Assembly: GCF_037975245.1 (NCBI RefSeq) | Contig: NC_092563.1 | Coordinates: 608,001-672,000, forward strand | From: Apostichopus japonicus | Taxonomy: Eukaryota; Echinodermata; Holothuroidea; Aspidochirotida; Stichopodidae | DNA length: 64,000 bases | Reading direction: 5' to 3' | Shown: piece after piece, positions 60,001-64,000 of the stretch | How the letters are laid out: every line of letters begins with the position of its first letter | Numbering within the stretch: the stretch's first letter is position 1 | Translations under genes and position numbers: made by a program | The notes under the pieces: model-generated | Told to the model about the DNA's origin: nothing | Database searches by the model: none | Seen by the model: the letters and a program-made list of their open reading frames with translations, nothing else

Positions 60001-61865
60001 AGTTTGTGGCATTGGGAGACAAGATTTGAAGAAAGGGGCAGAAGCTTGCAACTTTAGAAAAATAAGCGTAAAAGTTAAAAGGGAAAATAGTATGTCAAAG
60101 TTATATAGTTACTTGCCATGTAGTTAAGAAGGTTATTTGTATAGACAGGAAAGGATATATAACAATCACCTCCCCCCGTGCTTCCTTACCCTCCCCACCC
60201 CCACCCCCACCCCCACCCCCCTTCCACCCCTGCATTATTCATAAAGCAGAAAGAGAATTTTGATTTCTGTCTTCTTATTTTCCACCTCTGTAGTTTTATC
60301 GTACTGGATGCAACTTTCAGACCCTCTGATATTTACATATATTATCTATATTGGTTTTTTTGCAGTAAATCACCGTCTCACTAACTGTTTCTTCTTTTTC
60401 GGTTTCTCTGTTCCAGACGTACAGATCTGAATCTTAGGCGAGAATTGGACAGGACCAGGCGGGTCACATCACCGAGCTTTGATTGTGACTCTCTTTTGGT
60501 TGCCGGGGCAAACTCACCACATCTCAATGATACCGTGAGTAATGGAGAAGGGTTAGGGGAACAAGCTCATTGTGGAGGGTAGGGATAGATGTACTCTCAT
60601 TTGGGTAGAAAAATGATGGTGGTGAAAAAACACATGTTGACATTTTCAGTTTTCTAACTCTAATCTGTTAAGAAACTCTCGTCCATTCTGATTTGAGCAT
60701 AACCACTGTCTCATGATGATGTTTCTGTGGTGCTATCTATTGATTATGTTTATTTACATAAATTTATATACTCATGGGTATATAACACAAAAATGTTGGT
60801 AGTAAGATGTAATAAGTGACATGTTACTCTGCAAAAGTATAGCTATGTGTTCGTCCCATTTAATTTCTCTTCATGTTACAAAAGACTTGATATTAAGTTG
60901 TACAGAAAGTCAACAATTACTTGAAATTTTCAAGAACCCAAAAAAGAATAGAACAGTATGCAACAGGAATTTGTTACAAAATTTAAAATATTTTTTACTC
61001 TTCCTTTCCTTCCCCACCCATAACAGAACATCTAATAATGTTACAGACACTGCTGCCAAAAGGGAAACTAAAATAAGAACAGTTTTCTATATTTCAGACT
61101 GAATGGTGGATTGGTATTATATGGTAATGGTAACATTTGGTAATGATTGAAACTTTTGGAATGTGAATTAAAAAGTGTTTTTCCTGCAAAAGAGAGTGTT
61201 TTGAAGTAGTGTACAGGGGACATGTTGACAGTGGGTGATCTTGAAATAGTTAATGTTAATAGTTAATGTTATGGCCTACAAAACGACTTTAAGATTTGTC
61301 TACTATGAGATGTCAAAGTTGACATGGTCATTAACACAAATACAGATAGTTGTAATGCCTTGATTTTATTGAGAAAACATATTTTTAATCGTCAACATTT
61401 CGATTTGTCATATTCAGTGTCTGATTGGTTAGGGTTGTAGATCAGACTTGATGGCAAATCTGCTAGAAAGACTTCAAAGTCACTTTACATTCCAGATTTT
61501 GTTCATCTTTAGTTGCCCCTCTCTCTCTCTCTCAAAGCATTTGTCCTCAAAGGGACATTTCCCTGGTCTTATTTGACCTTCCATCAATATCTGGATATCA
61601 TATGAATGAATAAATATCTGTGGGGGAAGTCTTTTTGCAAACTTTCATCTTATTTTTCTGTTTCTTTTTTTTGGGTGGGAAGATATTTTAGGTCGAATTT
61701 TCACAGTTTTAGCTCTTCTTTGATTTCAGGTTGAAATGAACAGCCGTTTAAATCCACAGAAAGCCACGTGGATCAAACTGTCTGATTGTGGAGGAATGAT
61801 ATTAGAGGAGCAGCCTGGGAAATTGACTGAAGCATTCCGTCTCTTCCTTCAAGGCTTAGGATACG
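29918..61865 (+). CDS. NDRG: NDRG family protein, gene span (partial at 3' end)
   Basis: Exons: 29918-30049, 46171-46270, 49126-49246, 52143-52205, 52605-52665, 54578-54664, 57776-57853, 59579-59682, 60417-60534, 61730-61865. All introns are GT-AG and all phases match, giving 1000 coding bases. The protein is an alpha/beta-hydrolase-fold member of the N-myc downstream-regulated family, cytoplasmic proteins implicated in differentiation, stress response, trafficking and signalling. Landmarks: FHDIGLNH (residues 71-78), FQYPTMDQLAD (119-129), the elbow GFGMGAGAN (145-153), HPEMVDGLVLIN (162-173), a SRLNP motif (293-297) and PGKLTEAFRLFLQG (317-330). Gly147 stands where active hydrolases have the nucleophilic Ser, as in other NDRGs. 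Residues 174-214 resemble Drosophila MESK2 more than vertebrate NDRG1-4. The C-terminal tail after residue 333 is missing. Confidence 0.93.
30082..30156. mobile_element. Fragment of the 27929-29127 element family
   Basis: About 75 bp match the right end of the element at 27929-29127 (TTGCG then GGATTCGGGTAA, TTAGGAACCGGGT, a GGTACCCGGG palindrome and CCCGTGC). It begins only about 30 bp after the donor of NDRG exon 1. Confidence 0.7.
30157..35502. other. First part of NDRG intron 1, no exon recognised
   Basis: AT-rich intron sequence. Poly-G and poly-C runs lie near 30317 and 34222-34236. A weak segmental similarity links 31555-31650 and 31918-31990 (both have CTATTTCCACAATA then ACTACT). 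A short GATGTTG repeat lies at 34630-34676. A 47-bp segment (32181-32227) is bounded by AG and GT, but its phase does not fit. Confidence 0.5.
35503..35760 (-). other. Diverged partner of the 4-kb repeat, open on the minus strand
   Basis: It aligns by eye with 4085-4318 in the same orientation. The minus strand is open from 35703 for about 100 codons (MMHMWLNDVKCTLEQVF, later PKLWNQIFLSCLEKLF). I recognise no domain. Either an exapted or decaying repeat, or a coding segment copied at 4 kb. Confidence 0.35.
35761..37345. other. NDRG intron 1, no exon recognised
   Basis: Ordinary AT-rich intron sequence. A short CATGCCTCATA(A/T)-type repeat lies at about 35800-35865 and a C-run near 36955-36966. 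Nothing coding was seen. Confidence 0.5.
37346..40092. repeat. 67-bp minisatellite, 41 units in perfect register
   Basis: The unit starts AATCACTCTTCTGTGCTAAA and ends AAAGGTACCATAG. The first unit starts at 37346 and the last at 40026, a distance of exactly 40 x 67 bp, so there is no net insertion or deletion over 2.7 kb. Units differ at a few recurrent sites (AAATGG/AAAAGG/TAATGG, AGTTCAC/AGTACAC, CTAAAG/CTAATG, GGTATC/GGTACC). The outermost units are the most diverged. Confidence 0.97.
40093..41265. other. NDRG intron 1 spacer between arrays
   Basis: AT-rich sequence with no exon recognised. Confidence 0.5.
41266..42539. repeat. 19-bp minisatellite with interspersed variant unit
   Basis: About 65 units of CTAACTGACTAGTCACCAT. 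A variant (TTGTCGTATTACTGACTAG) is interspersed at irregular intervals. Each unit carries the palindrome ACTAGT. The array decays toward 42380-42539. Confidence 0.95.
42540..44117. other. NDRG intron 1 spacer, no exon recognised
   Basis: AT-rich sequence. An open frame at 43854-44138 runs into the following array and looks like chance. Confidence 0.45.
44118..45636. repeat. 61-bp minisatellite with built-in hairpin
   Basis: About 25 units of a 61-bp consensus (CATACAGTGTTTGATTGTCT, then AGTTAGTGTCAAGAAGATAT, then CATAGACACTATCCTGTCTGT). Each contains TAGTGTC and its inverse GACACTA around a loop. Some units have lost eight bases of the loop, some have an added TAGTG, and some have lost bases before AGTTAG. 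Confidence 0.95.
45637..46170. other. End of NDRG intron 1
   Basis: It holds a 112-codon open frame at 45741-46079 with no recognised domain, then the pyrimidine tract and TTTTAG acceptor of exon 2. Confidence 0.5.
46171..46270 (+). CDS. NDRG: NDRG exon 2
   Basis: Acceptor TTTATTTTAG, donor GTAAGT. It encodes residues 45-77 (VDFVSTEWGNVLVAVQG to FHDIGLN) plus one base. This is the start of the hydrolase fold: the first strands and the conserved HDIGLNH segment, which takes the place of the oxyanion-loop region. It ends in phase 1. Confidence 0.96.
46271..49125. other. NDRG intron 2
   Basis: AT-rich. G-rich patches near 46761-46778, 48020-48048 and 48713-48733. No further exon was recognised. 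Confidence 0.6.
49126..49246 (+). CDS. NDRG: NDRG exon 3
   Basis: Acceptor TTATCCACAG, donor GTAAGG. With the split codons it encodes residues 78-118: H-V-T-C-F-Q-S-F-F-N-Y, then HFCVYHINAIGQEQGAP and LPDG. The GQ-x2-GAP segment is highly conserved in NDRG proteins. Phase 1 in, phase 2 out. Confidence 0.97.
49247..52142. other. NDRG intron 3
   Basis: It contains a partial copy of the exon 3 acceptor and its first bases at about 49447-49475, and a short AATGTGACACAGATTA repeat at about 49653-49735. No other coding segment was recognised. Confidence 0.6.
52143..52205 (+). CDS. NDRG: NDRG exon 4
   Basis: Acceptor TCTTTAAAG, donor AG|GTATTT. It encodes residues 118-139 with split codons at both ends (FQYPTMDQLADVVLAVLKHF). 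The YPTMD-LA motif is a family hallmark in the helix before the nucleophile elbow. Confidence 0.95.
52605..52665 (+). CDS. NDRG: NDRG exon 5 (nucleophile elbow)
   Basis: Acceptor CATTCGCAG, donor GTGAGT. It encodes residues 139-159 (RISSVVGFGMGAGANILARF, then H). In active alpha/beta-hydrolases the elbow is G-x-S-x-G; here it is G-F-G-M-G, so the serine nucleophile is replaced by Gly147. That is the known family state and argues against hydrolase activity. Confidence 0.95.
52666..54577. other. NDRG intron 5
   Basis: It holds the second SINE copy (52869-53003). A long minus-strand open frame (53889-54338, 149 codons) is rich in Phe, Leu and Tyr, as expected of a T-rich stretch; I do not treat it as a gene. 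Confidence 0.6.
52869..53003 (-). mobile_element. tRNA-derived SINE, copy 2
   Basis: It has the same tRNA-like head (A-box-like TAGCCTAGAGGTTAGG, B box GGTTCGAATCC), body and TA-rich tail as 14180-14320. The anticodon stem is disrupted here. It lies antisense in NDRG intron 5. Confidence 0.75.
54578..54664 (+). CDS. NDRG: NDRG exon 6
   Basis: Acceptor CTTTTCAAG, donor AAG|GTAATG. It encodes residues 160-188: LVHPEMVDGLVLINCVSTQS then TWSEWAQQK. HPE-V-GLVLIN is the most conserved NDRG segment. The NCVSTQS that follows matches the insect MESK2 type, whereas vertebrate NDRGs differ here. Phase 0 at both ends. Confidence 0.97.
55481..55555 (+). CDS. Possible in-frame alternative NDRG exon (75 bp)
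   Basis: The acceptor TTCATTTCCAG and the donor GTGAGA bound exactly 25 open codons (GWCAFLFDFVSKALSQSARD then ETLET). It is phase 0 on both sides, the same as the flanking exons 6 and 7, so inclusion would keep the frame and add 25 residues after residue 188. Standard NDRG alignments do not need it, because exon 6 joins exon 7 directly. It could be a cassette exon, a mutually exclusive partner of the similarly sized exon 7, or chance. Confidence 0.35.
55556..57077. other. NDRG intron 6, middle part
   Basis: AT-rich. A C-run near 56340. Copies of a ~30-bp word containing CATGCAGACATTTTAC occur at about 56650-56680 and 57045-57073. No coding segment was recognised. Confidence 0.55.
57078..57644. 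mobile_element. piggyBac-like non-autonomous element (TTAA flanks)
   Basis: It begins AGGATTGGTTCAG and ends with its exact inverse, flanked by TTAA on both sides (57074-57077 and 57645-57648). Further inside, TGTGATGTCACATCCTCAC (about 57236) has its exact inverse near 57457, a long subterminal inverted repeat. The 567 bp hold no transposase. It is inserted in one unit of a 30-bp tandem repeat. Confidence 0.8.
57645..57730. repeat. 30-bp tandem repeat beside the TTAA element
   Basis: Units of CCTTTAAATG then (A/G)CATGCAGACATTTTACCAG start at 57642, 57672 and 57702. Another unit lies on the other side of the inserted element (about 57045-57073), so the array existed before the insertion. Confidence 0.85.
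57776..57853 (+). CDS. NDRG: NDRG exon 7
   Basis: Acceptor CCACTTCTGTAG, donor GTGAGT. It encodes residues 189-214 (LSSYYLRGKGMTNYSQEYLL then WHYFGK), part of the cap-like helical region. The YLR-x-GMT and WH-FG words follow the MESK2 pattern. Phase 0 at both ends. Confidence 0.96.
57854..59578. other. NDRG intron 7
   Basis: It includes a TG/TA microsatellite at about 58036-58130 and a G-run near 57938-57952. A very long T-rich tract (about 59540-59573) precedes the exon 8 acceptor. Confidence 0.7.
59579..59682 (+). CDS. NDRG: NDRG exon 8
   Basis: Acceptor TTTGGTAG after a long T tract, donor AA|GTAAGT. It encodes residues 215-248 plus two bases (KTMETHQDLVVQFREN then LAKSVNAFNLSLFIDAYI). 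The N-L-x-LFI-AY helix is conserved across NDRG proteins. Confidence 0.96.
60188..60226. repeat. CCCCCA repeat (G-quadruplex-capable on minus strand)
   Basis: Four to five runs of five or more C separated by A, in NDRG intron 8. The complementary strand fits the G-quadruplex pattern. Confidence 0.8.
60417..60534 (+). CDS. NDRG: NDRG exon 9
   Basis: Acceptor TCTGTTCCAG, donor GTGAGT. It encodes residues 249-288: R-R-T-D-L-N-L with a basic linker (RRELDRTRR), then FDCDSLLVAGANSPHLNDT. The linker differs between NDRG members. The LLVAG-NSP strand-turn is the conserved segment where hydrolases carry the catalytic acid. Phase 2 in, phase 0 out. Confidence 0.96.
61730..61865 (+). CDS. NDRG: NDRG exon 10 (last visible)
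   Basis: Acceptor TTGATTTCAG, donor G|GTAAGA. It encodes residues 289-333 plus one base: VEMNSRLNP, then IKLSDCGGMILEEQPGKL and TEAFRLFLQGLGY. It closes the hydrolase fold. Family members usually continue with a Ser/Thr-rich C-terminal tail, target of SGK1/Akt-type kinases in vertebrates; that tail is not identified here and probably lies beyond 64000. Confidence 0.96.
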
Positions 61866-64000
61866 GTAAGAAGCAGATTTGTACAGATATTTAGTCAACT
61901 TTCTTTCTTTGATGAGTGTTGGGAAGGGAGGGATTGGATCTCTGGGGACACTGACTTTACAATGACCCATCCAGTAGTTGCTACTTCAGGGTAAGGATAT
62001 TCCAAGTGCAAAATATGTTCAGAAAACTTCATCCATATTGGACGTTTGTCTTCTTCATCTGATGCAAAAAATAAATTGCTTAGGTTTTACAATTACCAAG
62101 CAAAGGAATGCTATCCTACTGTTGTTAAGGTAGCAGTCAAGTAAGCCTGAACACCTCTATAGCTACATACTGTGTAATGGACATTAAAGGCCTTATGGCA
62201 GCAGCAAGCAATTGTGAAAGTGAGACATAATTCTTATATATCAGTCCTAAAAGGCCTAAGTGTCATTAACTGATGGAGGTTTTGGCAAAGCCAATACTAG
62301 GGAAATCCATGTGACCAATTTTCAAAAAGTCTACCTAAAGTTGAAGAGATGTTGCACAATTCAGTCTGAATGTAATGCAAAAGCTTCAGACCTCTTCTAT
62401 AATAGGGTATTTTTTCCACTGTGGAAATTAAAGTGATATTCAACCTTTGCGAGGTTATATCATATTAGTATTCAAGGACACAGATTAAATGTTAGGCTGG
62501 GGAATTGAGGAAGTTGAGGGGTTCTCTGTGAACCTTTGATTTCTAGATTCTTAAAACCACTTTTAAATTACTTTTTTAAAAAGCAAAACCATTATCTGAA
62601 AAGGATGGTAAGGGATACAAACCTGGAAGAAACATCACTATAACTATTATAAGTTAGGCACTAACTATCGATAGTGTGTAAAGCAATCTGCTAGTGCCAT
62701 ACATTCAGTCTTCACTGCAATGTCAACCAACATATGTTTGTTTAGACTCTGCATTTTTAGCTCTGTTGGCATAATCAATCTAACATTCTAATGCAATAGC
62801 AAAGTAGTCTCTCATGCCTTAGCAAAGTATCTAACTGTCAATCTGTATTTCAGTTGATGCCCATCTTAGGGGCATCATTAATGTGTAAACAACAAAAATA
62901 TGTTGGAGGTCATGGCAGGCCCAAACAAGTTTCAGGGTTTGACGCTGGAGGATTACTTACTTGCGATAAAAAATAAGGTTCCGTCGTAAAAACCAAATGC
63001 AGTGTTAGCTATAATTACGACCAAAAATTCAACACAATATTCACTAAAAAGTCACATACCAACAATATTCTTGCATTAAACATTCTACCATTTTTCAACA
63101 TTATTTTAGAGTAATAGTCGATCTGTAATTTGCATTGTTGTCCTTGTACTCCTAGGCTAGGTTAGGATCGGTAACACATTGATGCCGATATTTTTTATAT
63201 TGTTCTTTAGCCCAACCAACCCTCGGCCCGTTTGGCATATAATTTGTTACGTTACAAAATGCATGTGAACGTGATTTGGCAGTGCTGTACGTGATACAGG
63301 TACAGTACTGCCTTAGCAAGAACAGTTGTGCACTGTACTGTAGCTAAATGTTAACGTTAGAAATAGGCACTTTTTTACAGAATATCGTTGAAGGTTGAAA
63401 TTCTAATAATTCTTCATTAGCAAAATATTAAGCTATCCCTTTATTATAAATACCATGAATAGAGTGGGCTAGACATTGGTTATCTTACAGTATGACTTTT
63501 CAGTGTAAAATTAATTATCAAACCATGCAACAGACAGTTATTTAAGCCCTGATTGTTACAACAGGAATTTTTAAAATTACGACCAAATTTTTCAGTCCGT
63601 CGTAAAAAAAAAAAAATCTTCCCAAAACTTCCCAAACAAACCAAAGCTGTGTAGAGAAAAATTATCTCACATTAATTGCCTAGGCCTAACTCTTCATGGA
63701 CCTAATGTTTTATCACAATGAGATTGATATCGTATGGTTCTGTCTTATTCTGTAACATTCGCTGATTTTAGCAGTGTACACAACTAACAATTACCCTGTG
63801 CACGCACTGTATGCACCATACTATAAACAGTGAGAAATAAACAGAAATGACGATATCCAAAGAGAAGTGCAGGAAAATTTCAATGGAGCTGATCTTAGCA
63901 AAAAGGACACCACAACGATTTCACTCCTGAAATGTGTCACCTGAAAAATAAAATTGCCAGGTATAGCCTACCATATAGTCCTAGACATGTACTGACAGTA
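61866..64000. other. After NDRG exon 10: no firm coding sequence
   Basis: AT-rich. A TTTCAG acceptor at 62853 opens a frame in the right phase that would add VDAHLRGIINV and stop at 62886-62888, a possible alternative terminal exon. A TCCGTCGTAAAAA word occurs at about 62982 and 63597, with ATTACGACCAAA nearby in both places, suggesting related repeat fragments. Confidence 0.4.

Overview
The window is AT-rich, intron-rich metazoan DNA. One gene is certain: an N-myc downstream-regulated gene (NDRG) family member on the + strand. Ten coding exons with canonical splice sites lie between 29918 and 61865. Their phases agree throughout, and they give 333 codons plus one base before the last visible donor; the C-terminal tail is not seen and probably lies beyond the window. 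The central protein segment resembles invertebrate NDRG proteins (the Drosophila MESK2 type) more than vertebrate NDRG1-4. With the dense CAGTGGCGG-type hAT elements and the large introns, this suggests a marine invertebrate. An echinoderm such as a sea cucumber is a guess, not proven.

Layout. 1-9.8 kb: mostly non-coding, with weak evidence for the 5' end of a minus-strand gene: one exon with strong splice signals (4914-5095), a possible upstream coding exon (6478-6612) and a CpG-richer possible leader (9447-9750). 9.8-17.5 kb: a transposon graveyard of short, non-autonomous, mostly hAT-like elements. Several are defined by terminal inverted repeats plus exact 8-bp target duplications, and some are nested inside one another. 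17.5-29.8 kb: non-coding, with two possible NDRG leader exons (22819-22835 and 27020-27035), a 38-bp minisatellite and another hAT element with an exact 8-bp duplication. 29.8-46.2 kb: NDRG coding exon 1 and a 16-kb intron holding three large tandem arrays (units 67, 19 and 61 bp). 46.2-61.9 kb: NDRG exons 2-10, with a tRNA-derived SINE, a piggyBac-like TTAA element and a possible 75-bp in-frame alternative exon in the introns. 61.9-64 kb: no firm coding sequence.

The NDRG product is an alpha/beta-hydrolase-fold protein. As in the rest of the family it has glycine where an active hydrolase has its nucleophilic serine, so it is probably a non-catalytic adaptor. No transposase, CRISPR array, rRNA or intact functional tRNA gene was seen. 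The most useful new observations are the dissectable transposon nests, a ~95-bp module shared by elements with different termini, the possible alternative first and internal NDRG exons, and the remarkably regular 67-bp array.
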